From NCBI RefSeq assembly GCF_002327185.1, contig NZ_CP018624.1, positions 1,178,001-1,242,000 on the forward strand: DNA of 64,000 nucleotides, given 5' to 3'. The notes under the pieces are model-generated. The model was not told the origin of the DNA, searched no databases, and saw only the letters and a program-made list of their open reading frames with translations. Within the stretch, counting starts at the first letter, position 1. The number at the start of each line of letters is the position of its first letter. The position numbers were made by a program, and so were the translations under genes. Source of the DNA: Clostridium chauvoei (lineage in GTDB: Bacteria; Bacillota; Clostridia; Clostridiales; Clostridiaceae). Below are positions 26,848 through 35,376 of this stretch, in pieces.

Positions 26848-28179
26848 TTACTCCTCCTTTCTTATGGATATGCTATCTTTATCAATATCTATAATTATCC
26901 CATCTATTGGTGAATGTAAATATACGCCTAAATCTTTTTCATCAATTACCCCTATTACATCTTTCTTTTTTACTCTATCACCAATTTTGACTACTGTATT
27001 AACTAAAATTCCAATAGATTGTTTTTTGTTTATTTTTAATATACTAGGCTTATCTTTTATATCTGCTATTGGTGCATCCTTATCAAATTCTGATAATTTA
27101 AGCCTTGATATAACTCTTTTTACAGGAACTCTTCTATATTCTCTTTCCTCTTTAACTATAGCTTCATTATTAAACCTTGGCTTTATTCCTTGTTCTCTTA
27201 GTTTAGTTTTCAATTCTGAAATAATAGCTTTAGGATTTAAACTTTGATGACATGCATAGGCAGAGCATAAGTTACATTCACAACAAGCTAAAGCATTTAT
27301 AAAAACTTCTGAGTTAAAGTCTAATCCAAAGATAAGAGAATTCATTATTTTATGTGGCTCAATAGAATGTCCTACTAAATTTCTTGGACAAAGATCAGTA
27401 CACATTCTACATTGTGAACAAGTTCCCATAGATCTCTTCACTAAACTATTTAAATTATATTCTTTTAATTCTATTATTGGATTATCTTTTGGTAATATAA
27501 ATATTCCTTTTGTAGTTTTTGTTACTGTTTCATTTAAATTGCCTATTCTTCCTGTCATTGGTCCGCCAACTAATAATTTATATTCTTCTATATTTATACC
27601 ATTAACTTCAGGGATTAACTCTTTAAATTTAATTCCAATAGGAACATATAATGTTTTTGGTGTATTTACAGCACCTGAAACAGTTAAATATTTATGTGTA
27701 ACTGGATTATTTTTTCTTACTGCATTATATACATTAAAAGCTGTTTCAACATTCATAACCATAATTCCAACGTTTAATGGTATTCCACCTTGTGGCACTA
27801 CTCTTCCAGTAGTTTCATAAGTTAAAATAACCTCATCTCCCGCTGGATATCCATCTTTAAGTAATTTCTTTTTTAACCTAGGAAATGTAGATATTATATT
27901 GTCAATAGCTTGATTAGCTTCTATATAATGTTCCTTTATTGCTACTACTCCTTCTTTAGCATCTAATATATCTACTATAAAATTTAAGCCTTCTAAAACT
28001 TGTAAAGAATGCTCCTTTAATATGTTTCTATCTACTCTAAAAAGTGGTTCACATTCAGCTGCATTTAAAATAACAGTATCAACTTCTTTTGACAACTTAG
28101 CATATAAAGGAAATCCTGCTCCTCCAGCCCCTACTATTCCTTTCTCTTTTAATAACTGTTTAATGTCTTCAAGCTCCAT
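26848..28179 (-). CDS. pduS: PduS, RnfC-like flavin/Fe-S electron-transfer protein
   Basis: In Salmonella PduS is a cobalamin reductase that helps regenerate coenzyme B12. The 443-residue protein has an RnfC-type N-terminus (VGAGGAGFPLYAKL), an NADH/FMN-binding region, and two ferredoxin-type clusters, CSQCRMCTDLCPRN and CCECNLCSAYACHQ (about residues 255-315). The C-terminus is a lipoyl-like hammerhead domain. It lies 2 bases before pduT. Confidence 0.94.
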   Translation of the reverse strand: MELEDIKQLLKEKGIVGAGGAGFPLYAKLSKEVDTVILNAAECEPLFRVDRNILKEHSLQVLEGLNFIVDILDAKEGVVAIKEHYIEANQAIDNIISTFPRLKKKLLKDGYPAGDEVILTYETTGRVVPQGGIPLNVGIMVMNVETAFNVYNAVRKNNPVTHKYLTVSGAVNTPKTLYVPIGIKFKELIPEVNGINIEEYKLLVGGPMTGRIGNLNETVTKTTKGIFILPKDNPIIELKEYNLNSLVKRSMGTCSQCRMCTDLCPRNLVGHSIEPHKIMNSLIFGLDFNSEVFINALACCECNLCSAYACHQSLNPKAIISELKTKLREQGIKPRFNNEAIVKEEREYRRVPVKRVISRLKLSEFDKDAPIADIKDKPSILKINKKQSIGILVNTVVKIGDRVKKKDVIGVIDEKDLGVYLHSPIDGIIIDIDKDSISIRKEE

Positions 28180-28206
28180 AATAACTTCCTTCCTTCTTTT
28201 ACAACA

Positions 28207-28455
28207 CTATTCATCTACTATGCCAATTATAGTCGCATCTATTGGAACATTATCCTTATGTAGACCTACTCGAGCACTAGAACCTGTGCTAACTATAACT
28301 ATACTTTGAATCCCAGCTCCAACTCTATCAATAGCTACTAAATTTTTATTGTTATTATATTCTTCCAACGGTTCTACGATTAACAATTTATAGCCCATAA
28401 GGCTCTCTTCTTTACGAGTGCTAACTATGTTTCCTATTACTTTTCCTAATATCAT
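28207..28455 (-). CDS. pduN: Microcompartment vertex protein PduN (EutN/CcmL)
   Basis: An 82-residue BMC-P pentamer subunit that caps shell vertices. MILGKVIGNIVSTRK, LLIVEPL, AIDRVGAGIQSIVIVSTGSSAR and IDATIIGIVDE are the family marks. The length is slightly below Salmonella PduN (91). GGAGGGAG precedes the start. Confidence 0.95.
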   Translation of the reverse strand: MILGKVIGNIVSTRKEESLMGYKLLIVEPLEEYNNNKNLVAIDRVGAGIQSIVIVSTGSSARVGLHKDNVPIDATIIGIVDE

Positions 28456-28503
28456 AAATCTCCCTCCTTTAAGGAGAAAAGGCTTTAAATAAATAAAGCC
28501 CTC

Positions 28504-29139
28504 TTAAATTATTTCAACAAATTCTCCATTTTTTATATTTAGCGCATTAGCTTCATCAGTATCTATATGCATCTCCAAATCATATCCTTCTCCAACTCTT
28601 ATATCTACATCCTCTAACAAAGCTTTTCTTATACCGTTAGTTCTAACTGAAACTATATTTCTCTCAATACCTAATTTAATATAATCTTCTTTAGTCATAT
28701 GAATATGTCTTTTGGCTACTATACATCCTTCTTCTATCTTTACAACACCTTTAGGGCCTACTATAGTAATATCTTCTGAATTATTAATATCTCCTGATAA
28801 CCTTATTGGCGCTTTTATTCCTAATGTAATGGCATCAGTTAATGATATCTCTACTTGAGTTTTATCTCTTACTGGACCTAATACTCTTACTTTTTCAATA
28901 GCTCTAAGGTTATCCCCAATGATGGTAACGGTTTCTTCAGCTGCAAATTGATTCCCCATTAACTTTTTCTTTATCTTTAACTTATAATTTAATCCAAAAA
29001 GAGCTTTTAAATGTTGTTCTGATAAATGAATATGCCTTGCAGATACACCAATTTTCACTTTTTTTTCTTTAGTAAGCTTACTTTTATCTATTTCCTCCAC
29101 AAACGCTTTGGTAATTAATTCTATTAAAGCTTGGTTCAT
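28504..29139 (-). CDS. pduL: Phosphate propanoyltransferase PduL
   Basis: PduL converts propionyl-CoA and phosphate to propionyl-phosphate and recycles CoA inside the compartment. The 211-residue protein has the duplicated beta-barrel domain with zinc-ligand histidines in VSARHIHLS, VAKRHIHMT and LEMHIDTDEAN. The first ~20 residues (ALIELITKAFVEEI) form an amphipathic helix like the encapsulation peptide of other PduL proteins. No kinase (PduW) is in the operon; acetate kinase elsewhere would finish the step. Confidence 0.94.
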   Translation of the reverse strand: MNQALIELITKAFVEEIDKSKLTKEKKVKIGVSARHIHLSEQHLKALFGLNYKLKIKKKLMGNQFAAEETVTIIGDNLRAIEKVRVLGPVRDKTQVEISLTDAITLGIKAPIRLSGDINNSEDITIVGPKGVVKIEEGCIVAKRHIHMTKEDYIKLGIERNIVSVRTNGIRKALLEDVDIRVGEGYDLEMHIDTDEANALNIKNGEFVEII

Positions 29140-29155
29140 TTAAATCACCAACCAA

Positions 29156-29434
29156 TTAAATGCTTTTAGGTAATATACATTCAACTGATGAGTGTGGTCT
29201 TGGTATTACATGAATGGCTACCACCTCTCCTAATCTAGCTGCTACTTCTGCTCCTGCTTCTGTAGCCGCTTTAACTGCTCCAACATCACCTCTTACCATA
29301 ATTGTAACAAGCCCTGAACCTATCTTTTCTGTTCCTATTAATACTACATCAGCTGCTTTTACCATAGCATCTGCTGCCTCAATAGCAGCTACTAAACCTC
29401 TAGTTTCAATCATTCCTAACGCTTCTTGTTTCAT
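29156..29434 (-). CDS. pduA: Microcompartment shell protein PduA/PduJ (BMC-H)
   Basis: A 92-residue canonical BMC hexamer subunit: [27 protein letters not shown], then [23 protein letters not shown] and [10 protein letters not shown]. It is the main facet protein candidate. The pore loop is near residue 40 (IGSGL), as in PduA (KIGSGLV), which passes 1,2-propanediol. AAGGAGG precedes the start. Confidence 0.95.
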   Translation of the reverse strand: MKQEALGMIETRGLVAAIEAADAMVKAADVVLIGTEKIGSGLVTIMVRGDVGAVKAATEAGAEVAARLGEVVAIHVIPRPHSSVECILPKSI

Positions 29435-29461
29435 AATAAAATCCTCCTTAAAATTAAGTTT

Positions 29462-29767
29462 TTATTTAATACAACTCTTATTTATAAAATTTTCAATACC
29501 CTTATCCGGATTAGCAATAATTTTGCTACAATTTATTCCAGATATTTTTTTTGCAGCACTTATTGCAGCTTTCATTGCCATTTCAACATCACTTATACTT
29601 CCTCTAAACTTTACTATTATAAGTACAGGAACTAACAACTTATCTGCGTTTGCTGGTTTATTATTATCTAAAGCTTCTATCTTTATATTTCCAGCTTTAC
29701 AAGCTGCATCTGCTGCTACCAATGCTGTTGTTAATCCGAAAACTTCTATAATACCTAAAGCTCTCAT
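29462..29767 (-). CDS. Second BMC-H shell protein, divergent
   Basis: A 101-residue BMC-domain protein (MRALGIIEVFGLTTALVAADAACKAGNIKIEAL) that differs clearly from the PduA-like neighbour. The pore loop is replaced by a longer segment with NNKPANADK before LLVPVLIIVKFRGS, so pore selectivity should differ, and the C-terminus ends in NKSCIK. It most resembles minor BMC-H proteins (PduK or EutK without their extension); I cannot name an exact counterpart. Confidence 0.85.
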   Translation of the reverse strand: MRALGIIEVFGLTTALVAADAACKAGNIKIEALDNNKPANADKLLVPVLIIVKFRGSISDVEMAMKAAISAAKKISGINCSKIIANPDKGIENFINKSCIK

Positions 29768-29778
29768 AATAGCACCTC

Positions 29779-30972
29779 TTATTTGTTTATTATTGCTATT
29801 TTTATTACCTCTTGTTTGATATTAGTTTCAATAGCTTCCTTAAGTTTTTCTAGTGGAAATTCATGAGTTATTAATTCTTTTATTGGAAGTCCTATACCTT
29901 TAGCTCTTTTTAAAAAGTCAAAAGTAGTTAAATAATCTTGTGGTGTATATACCCATGAACCAACTACAGTAATTTCCTTATTACAAATATCAAAATGTGG
30001 ATTTATAGTTGCATCTCCATTGTCTACAAAAAATCCTACTTCACATAATCCACCACCACGTCTAATAAACTTCCAAATTCCTGACGCTGCCTTAGGGGAT
30101 CCTGTACATTGAAAAGCAAAGTCTACTCCTATACCATTAGATAGATTCTTTACTTCTTCTAAAGAATTATTTTTCATAATATTTATTATCTTAGTTGCTC
30201 CTAACTTTTGAGCCATTTCCAATCTCTTTTCATTTCCATCTACGGCTATTATATTTTCTATACCAAGGGTTCTAAGAACTGATAAAAGTAATAGTCCTAT
30301 AGGCCCACACCCTTGAACTAAAACTTTTGAATTAAATTTTAATAAACCTGTACTTTTTGCTCTTTCGACAGCATGTACAACTACAGCAGAAGGTTCTATT
30401 AATAATCTTGAATGTAAATCCATATCTGATACATTAAATATAGTAGATCCTTTTCTTAAAACTAAGTATTCACTAAACCAACCATTTAAATGAATGTTAT
30501 CATCACTAATCAATCCATATATGCCCTGATTATCACAAAGATTGGTTTTTTCTGGATGATTTAAGCAAACATCACATTTTCCACAAGGAATAATACATGT
30601 TACTATTTTATCTCCTATATTAAGAGGTACACCAGCTGAATCCTTATTAATATTTTTGCCTATTTTTATAATTTCTCCTGTTCCTTCATGTCCTAATACT
30701 ACTGGTATAATGTTAAAAGGATCCTTTCTATATTCATGTACATCTGTACCGCAAATTCCACATCCTTCTACTTTTATTAAAATTTCATCATCACCTATTT
30801 CAGGAATGTCAAATTCTTTTATTTCTATTTCCTCTTTTGCTATAAGCATACCTACCTTAGATGTATTTGTATTTAACTTTGAAGTATTTAAATCACTTTT
30901 CTCAGTTTGTTGTGTCATTTCTCTAATTATACTTTTAACTATGTCTTCAATATTAATATTATTAACCTCCAT
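29779..30972 (-). CDS. Zn-dependent alcohol dehydrogenase with encapsulation-like N-terminus
   Basis: A medium-chain, zinc-dependent alcohol dehydrogenase. Catalytic Zn region GHEGTGEI with CGICGTDVHEYR, structural Zn cysteines CGKCDVCLNHPEKTNLC, and Rossmann motif GCGPIGLL. An extension of about 45 residues precedes the catalytic domain and begins with an amphipathic helix (INIEDIVKSIIREMTQQ), like the encapsulation peptides of PduD and PduP. Salmonella uses an unrelated iron-type enzyme (PduQ) for this step. It should reduce propionaldehyde to propanol and recycle NADH in the compartment; it might also reduce lactaldehyde, since no FucO gene is seen. Confidence 0.88.
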   Translation of the reverse strand: MEVNNINIEDIVKSIIREMTQQTEKSDLNTSKLNTNTSKVGMLIAKEEIEIKEFDIPEIGDDEILIKVEGCGICGTDVHEYRKDPFNIIPVVLGHEGTGEIIKIGKNINKDSAGVPLNIGDKIVTCIIPCGKCDVCLNHPEKTNLCDNQGIYGLISDDNIHLNGWFSEYLVLRKGSTIFNVSDMDLHSRLLIEPSAVVVHAVERAKSTGLLKFNSKVLVQGCGPIGLLLLSVLRTLGIENIIAVDGNEKRLEMAQKLGATKIINIMKNNSLEEVKNLSNGIGVDFAFQCTGSPKAASGIWKFIRRGGGLCEVGFFVDNGDATINPHFDICNKEITVVGSWVYTPQDYLTTFDFLKRAKGIGLPIKELITHEFPLEKLKEAIETNIKQEVIKIAIINK

Positions 30973-30989
30973 ACTAACCTCCCTATTTA

Positions 30990-32426
30990 TTATCTAATTG
31001 AAAGACCATCTGATAATACACAACGTCTATTTTTAGTAAACGTTTTAGTGGAACTTAATCCCTCTCCTGTTTTACTAGCTATTGTAAAAGTTGCAAATCC
31101 TTCAGCATTTACCCCTAAAGCTGAATAAGATGGAGCATTTTTAACAAAAATAGCTGTATCAATAACTCTCGCAAATGTAGTTAAATTATCTATATTTTTG
31201 GAATGCATATGAGCTGAATGTCTATTACCATGTTCAAGCTCTAACGCACATTCTACTGCTTCATCAAAATTATTAACTTTAACAATTCCAAGTATTGGCA
31301 TCATTAATTCTTCTTTAATTAATAAACTATCCTTATCTCCTTCAAAAATTATACATTTTATAGAATCGTCTACTAAAATATCTATAGAATCTAATATTAC
31401 TTTTGCATCTTTTCCAACAAAATCTCTATTTAAAGTTACTTTTTTACCATTTTTAATTAGCAATTTATCTTCAAGCCTTTTAATTTGCTCCTTATCTTTT
31501 AATAAATAGGCTCCAAATTTAATCATATATTCTATTAACTTGTTACTGACACTATCTATTACTATTACTTCCTTTTCTGCTATACATGGAAGATTATTAT
31601 CAAAAGTTGCTCCATCTATAATATCTTTAGCTGCTTTTTCTATGTTAGCTGTTTCATCAACTATAACTGGTGGATTGCCTGCACCAGCCCCTAATGCTCT
31701 TTTTCCAGATGATAGTGCTTGGTTTACAACTCCGGGTCCACCTGTTGCAGAGATTAATGCTATATCCTTATGTTTCATTAATTCTGTAGTTATATCTATA
31801 CTTGGCTTTCTAAATGAAACTGCAATATTTTCTGGTCCTCCAGCTTCTTTTGATGCTTCGTTTATTAGTTTTACTGCTAAATTAGAACATTTAACTGCAT
31901 TAGGATGCGGTGCAAAAACTATAGTATTTCCTGCAGATATCATCCCAATAGCATTACATAAAACTGTAGCTGTTGGATTAGTTGAAGGAGTAATTGCTGC
32001 TATAACACCAAATGCCCCTTGCTCAATTAATGTAAGACCACCATCACCACTCCATGCTGTAGTTTTCAAATCCTCTGTTCCTGGAGTTTTTTCTGCTATT
32101 AATATATGTTTTGTAACTTTATCTTCAACTTTCCCCATTCCAGTTTCTTCAACAGCCATAATAGATAATTTATCTGCATAGTCTAAACATTTCTTTCTTA
32201 TATTTTTAATTATCTCCTCTCTTTCTCTAATAGTAAGTTTTTTTAATTCAAAAAATGATTTCTTAGCAGCTGCTACAGCATCATCTACTGACGAGAATAT
32301 AAATTTATCTTTATTACATCCACAATTACTATTGCAATTTTTATTACATTTAGTTTTTCTGTCAGTATGAATTTCTTCTAATACCTTAATAACAATTTCC
32401 TCTATTGACTTTTCATCGCTAAACAC
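30990..32426 (-). CDS. pduP: CoA-acylating propionaldehyde dehydrogenase PduP
   Basis: PduP oxidises propionaldehyde to propionyl-CoA with NAD+. The aldehyde dehydrogenase domain has catalytic Cys in NNLPCIAEKEV, and GAGAGNPPVIVDETANIEKAA and GVIAAITPSTNPT. The N-terminus (EKSIEEIVIKVLEEIH) is a typical encapsulation helix. Between helix and enzyme lies an unusual Cys-rich linker, CNKNCNSNCGCNK (residues 27-39). Its end overlaps the PduO-C-like gene by 25 bases. Confidence 0.95.
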   Translation of the reverse strand: MFSDEKSIEEIVIKVLEEIHTDRKTKCNKNCNSNCGCNKDKFIFSSVDDAVAAAKKSFFELKKLTIREREEIIKNIRKKCLDYADKLSIMAVEETGMGKVEDKVTKHILIAEKTPGTEDLKTTAWSGDGGLTLIEQGAFGVIAAITPSTNPTATVLCNAIGMISAGNTIVFAPHPNAVKCSNLAVKLINEASKEAGGPENIAVSFRKPSIDITTELMKHKDIALISATGGPGVVNQALSSGKRALGAGAGNPPVIVDETANIEKAAKDIIDGATFDNNLPCIAEKEVIVIDSVSNKLIEYMIKFGAYLLKDKEQIKRLEDKLLIKNGKKVTLNRDFVGKDAKVILDSIDILVDDSIKCIIFEGDKDSLLIKEELMMPILGIVKVNNFDEAVECALELEHGNRHSAHMHSKNIDNLTTFARVIDTAIFVKNAPSYSALGVNAEGFATFTIASKTGEGLSSTKTFTKNRRCVLSDGLSIR

Positions 32427-32848
32427 TCTATGACCTCCTCACATATCAGCTTACCTAAAAAAGCAAGCTTATTATCATAATCTGATGTTCCACCACTTAT
32501 CCCAATAGCCCCTATAACTTTCCCATTAACTATTAATGGAAAACCTCCTGGAAAAGCTATAATTTTATTATCATTAGTATTTATTATTCCAAATAAATCT
32601 CCATCATCTTTAGATAGATTCCTTAATTCTTTTGTCGATAATCTAGTAGTTGCAGATGTAAAAGCTTTATTTACCGAAATATCAAAACTAGCAGGGAGAG
32701 CTCCATCCATAACATGAACTGCTATAGGATACCCCCAATCATTACAAATAGTAATAACTACTGGTGTACCAAGTTCTTTTGCTTTTATTTCAATTCTTTC
32801 TATTATAGTAGTAACTATTTTTAAATTTAGATAATTACAATTACTCAT
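32402..32848 (-). CDS. GlcG/HbpS-family protein, PduO C-terminal domain only
   Basis: A 148-residue protein of the GlcG/HbpS (PF03928) family that forms the C-terminal half of PduO in Salmonella; the adenosyltransferase half is absent. Marks: VVITICNDWGYPIAVHVMDGALPASFDISVNKAFTSATT and AFPGGFPLIVNGKVIGAIGISGGTS. Family members bind heme or corrin-like cofactors. I chose the ATG at 32848, which overlaps the pduH stop and follows AAGGTGAT; a GTG 9 bases earlier is possible. Confidence 0.87.
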   Translation of the reverse strand: MSNCNYLNLKIVTTIIERIEIKAKELGTPVVITICNDWGYPIAVHVMDGALPASFDISVNKAFTSATTRLSTKELRNLSKDDGDLFGIINTNDNKIIAFPGGFPLIVNGKVIGAIGISGGTSDYDNKLAFLGKLICEEVIECLAMKSQ

Positions 32849-33155
32849 CCCAATCACCTTTTAATGGAAACCCTTTAATATATCTACCTATATCAAGACC
32901 TACTTCTTTTAAATATTTATTTGATATATTTTCAACATTAAAGTTGATTCTTTTTATAAAGTTTATACTTTTAATTAATATATCTTTGTTATCTATAATT
33001 ATGGCTAAACTAAATGGATGTTTTTTTATATCTAAATTATAGGCTGACTTTAAAGATAAAATTTCATAACATATTCCTTGCTCTTCTATACCCTCTTTAA
33101 CCAATTTTAATTTAGTATCATTACTATCGCTATATATCTTTAAAAGATTATTCAT
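32841..33155 (-). CDS. pduH: Diol dehydratase reactivase small subunit PduH
   Basis: A 104-residue protein of the DdrB/PduH family. With PduG it frees damaged cobalamin from the dehydratase. Weak sequence marks but correct size (PduH about 116), and position directly after pduG with an overlap of one base, and the C-terminal DIGRYIKGFPLKGDWDE. Confidence 0.88.
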   Translation of the reverse strand: MNNLLKIYSDSNDTKLKLVKEGIEEQGICYEILSLKSAYNLDIKKHPFSLAIIIDNKDILIKSINFIKRINFNVENISNKYLKEVGLDIGRYIKGFPLKGDWDE

Positions 33156-34984
33156 TACTTTATTTTAATCCTTTCTATATAATGTAAAACTAACCCTGTA
33201 GATACAGCATGTCTAGGCCCTTCTGAATTTCTTATATTTCCACATCCACTAACTATTCCATAATTAGATAGCTCTTGAACAACCATATTAGGAATCTCAA
33301 AATCTAATGCTGAACCTCCTACTAAAACAACATTAGGTATAAAATGTAAATTACCCATAGGACTAATTGTTTTTAAACCCCTTATTATATTTTTAATAAA
33401 TACAGATTCTTTAGCTCTTCGCCTTACTTTAACTACTTCTTCAATTGTTATATTTTTGTATATTGGTAACAATTTATCATTCTTTATAACCACTATTCTC
33501 CCATATAATTTAGGATTCAATGGTTTATCAAAAAACTTAACCTCTCCCGCTTCTGTCCTAAGGGTATAAAGAGATTCAACTTTACCAATTATATTTCTTT
33601 TTATTTCTTCTGCTAAACTTACATCATTAAGCCCAAGTTCTAAATTAATTATCATAGTAACAAGTTCACCGGCTCCTGCTAAATGAATTGATTTAACCTC
33701 TCCTGTTTTTTCTAATATAGCAACATCAGTTGATCCTCCACCAATGTCAACAATTGCAATTGGTAATTTAGTTCCTGGTGTTGTTAACGCTCCTATAGTT
33801 GCCATTACGCCTTCAATTCCGTTAATTTCTACTGGTGTCTCCAATTCACTCTCTAGTATACTTTTAATACTATTTAATGGTAGCTTATGGGTTTTAACCA
33901 TAATTGCAATTGCAACTGCTTTTTCTTTATATGTTTCATTAGCTATTCCTCCTTTTATTTTCAAAGGAATAGTTGTATCTACTGCTAAAATATCTTTTAT
34001 TTTAACTTTAGATGTGTCTATTTCAGAAATTTCTGACATATGGTTTTTTATGTCATTTATCATAAAGGCTATATTGGTTCCTTTTTCACCATCTACATCT
34101 TTAATTTCACCGATTTTATTAACTTTTCTCATTATATATTCAGCACCAGTATTTATATCTACTTCTTCTATTAAATTTTTTCCTATTATTTTCAATGTTC
34201 CAGCTTTAATTTTTCTTTCTTTAACTTCACCTTGTGGAGTTCTAATTACGACTCCTGAACGCAAGCCTATAAGTCCCTTTGCAATTGGTACTATCTTTTT
34301 TGTTTCCTCTGCTGTTAAAGTAAAAATACTTGCTATCCCAAAGGGATTACATAACTTTTTTATAGTTTGTCCAACCTCTGCTACTTCAATAGCTGCTAGT
34401 TTACTTAATGGAACCTTATCTATATTGGAGACTTCATCAATAATAGGGATTTTAATTTTTAATCTATTATTTAAAAGTACACCTTCATCTTCTTCTAAAA
34501 TTGCTCCTTTGATTTTCACTTCATTTTCAAATAAATTGTTTATTTTTATTGCTGCTTCTTCATAACTGAATTTATTTGAAACTACTACTATATAATCCTT
34601 ATTAATATCTATTTCATTTAAATATTCAAGGTTTATAGTTTCCCCTAATGCTAATCCATATCCACCAGGAGTTTCAGGATTATGACCAATCATTGCTGAA
34701 TCAGTGATAATTGTTTCTGATATAGTTTCCATTGCATTTTCACCTATTACAGGAGCTGCTTCATTTATTTTTATTAAGTCTATATCTTGAATTTTAATAT
34801 TTAAATTCTTGACTAACTTATTTATTGCATTTCTAATTCCAATTACATTATCTTTAGTTCCCTTTATACCTGTTGTTTTTACCGAGAAAGATCCCAAATA
34901 GATAATATCTTTATTTAAAAGATTAATATCACATAAGGTTACCTCAGTTGTTGAATTACCAATGTCAACACCGCATATTTTCAT
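33155..34984 (-). CDS. pduG: Diol dehydratase reactivase large subunit PduG
   Basis: An Hsp70/actin-fold ATPase that reactivates inactivated diol dehydratase. The 609-residue length is the same as PduG/DdrA. GVDIGNSTTEVTL at the N-terminus, PETPGGYGLALGETI, and the ATP-binding IVDIGGGSTDVAIL (about residue 415) are family marks; NVVLVGGSALDFEIPNMV is near the end. Its ATG overlaps the pduE stop (ATGA). Confidence 0.96.
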   Translation of the reverse strand: MKICGVDIGNSTTEVTLCDINLLNKDIIYLGSFSVKTTGIKGTKDNVIGIRNAINKLVKNLNIKIQDIDLIKINEAAPVIGENAMETISETIITDSAMIGHNPETPGGYGLALGETINLEYLNEIDINKDYIVVVSNKFSYEEAAIKINNLFENEVKIKGAILEEDEGVLLNNRLKIKIPIIDEVSNIDKVPLSKLAAIEVAEVGQTIKKLCNPFGIASIFTLTAEETKKIVPIAKGLIGLRSGVVIRTPQGEVKERKIKAGTLKIIGKNLIEEVDINTGAEYIMRKVNKIGEIKDVDGEKGTNIAFMINDIKNHMSEISEIDTSKVKIKDILAVDTTIPLKIKGGIANETYKEKAVAIAIMVKTHKLPLNSIKSILESELETPVEINGIEGVMATIGALTTPGTKLPIAIVDIGGGSTDVAILEKTGEVKSIHLAGAGELVTMIINLELGLNDVSLAEEIKRNIIGKVESLYTLRTEAGEVKFFDKPLNPKLYGRIVVIKNDKLLPIYKNITIEEVVKVRRRAKESVFIKNIIRGLKTISPMGNLHFIPNVVLVGGSALDFEIPNMVVQELSNYGIVSGCGNIRNSEGPRHAVSTGLVLHYIERIKIK

Positions 34985-35376
34985 GAATTTCTTAAAATAC
35001 CCCTTTTTTTATAGGTCTTTAAAGCATCCATTATTAATTCACTACACCTTATAGCTCCAAATTTCACTTTTATCTCCTTAGCTTTCTGTAAAAGTTCATT
35101 TTCACTACTTCTATAAGGTCTTAACATATTATAAATAATTAGTAATTCATCATCAGGAATCTCTACAAGCTCCGAAGCTCTTTCAAAATTTTCTCCTAGT
35201 TGATCCCTTCCTTCTTTTTTAGCTATTTCACCTTGAATCTTAAGAGTCTCTTTTGAAACTTTAATATCTTCTCCTGTTATATTTCCTTTAATAACTTCAT
35301 CTATTGATATATCTTTAAGATATTTCCCGCTTTTACTCTTTATATTAAAATCATTTTCACTTAATGGGTACTTTAT
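34981..35376 (-). CDS. pduE: Propanediol dehydratase small subunit PduE, AUA in place of the start codon
   Basis: This small subunit completes the B12-dependent dehydratase PduCDE. From base 35373 down, the frame reads KYPLSENDFNIKSKSGKYL and continues through DQLGENFERASELVEIPDDELL and YNMLRPYRSSENELL, which are PduE marks, to a TGA that overlaps the pduG ATG. The length (131) is slightly below PduE of Salmonella (173, with a longer N-terminus). No ATG, GTG or TTG lies between the upstream in-frame TGA and the conserved part. The codon where ATG is expected is ATA (35374-35376), 5 bases after GGAGG and overlapping the pduD stop TAA. An original ATGA overlap changed by one G-to-A would keep the pduD stop and remove the pduE start. 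Confidence 0.88.
   Translation of the reverse strand: MKYPLSENDFNIKSKSGKYLKDISIDEVIKGNITGEDIKVSKETLKIQGEIAKKEGRDQLGENFERASELVEIPDDELLIIYNMLRPYRSSENELLQKAKEIKVKFGAIRCSELIMDALKTYKKRGILRNS

Noticed and set aside
28022-30900. Many open frames on the plus strand opposite the microcompartment genes
   Set aside because: They have no ribosome sites or family marks and mirror the Ala/Ile-rich codons of the real genes on the other strand.
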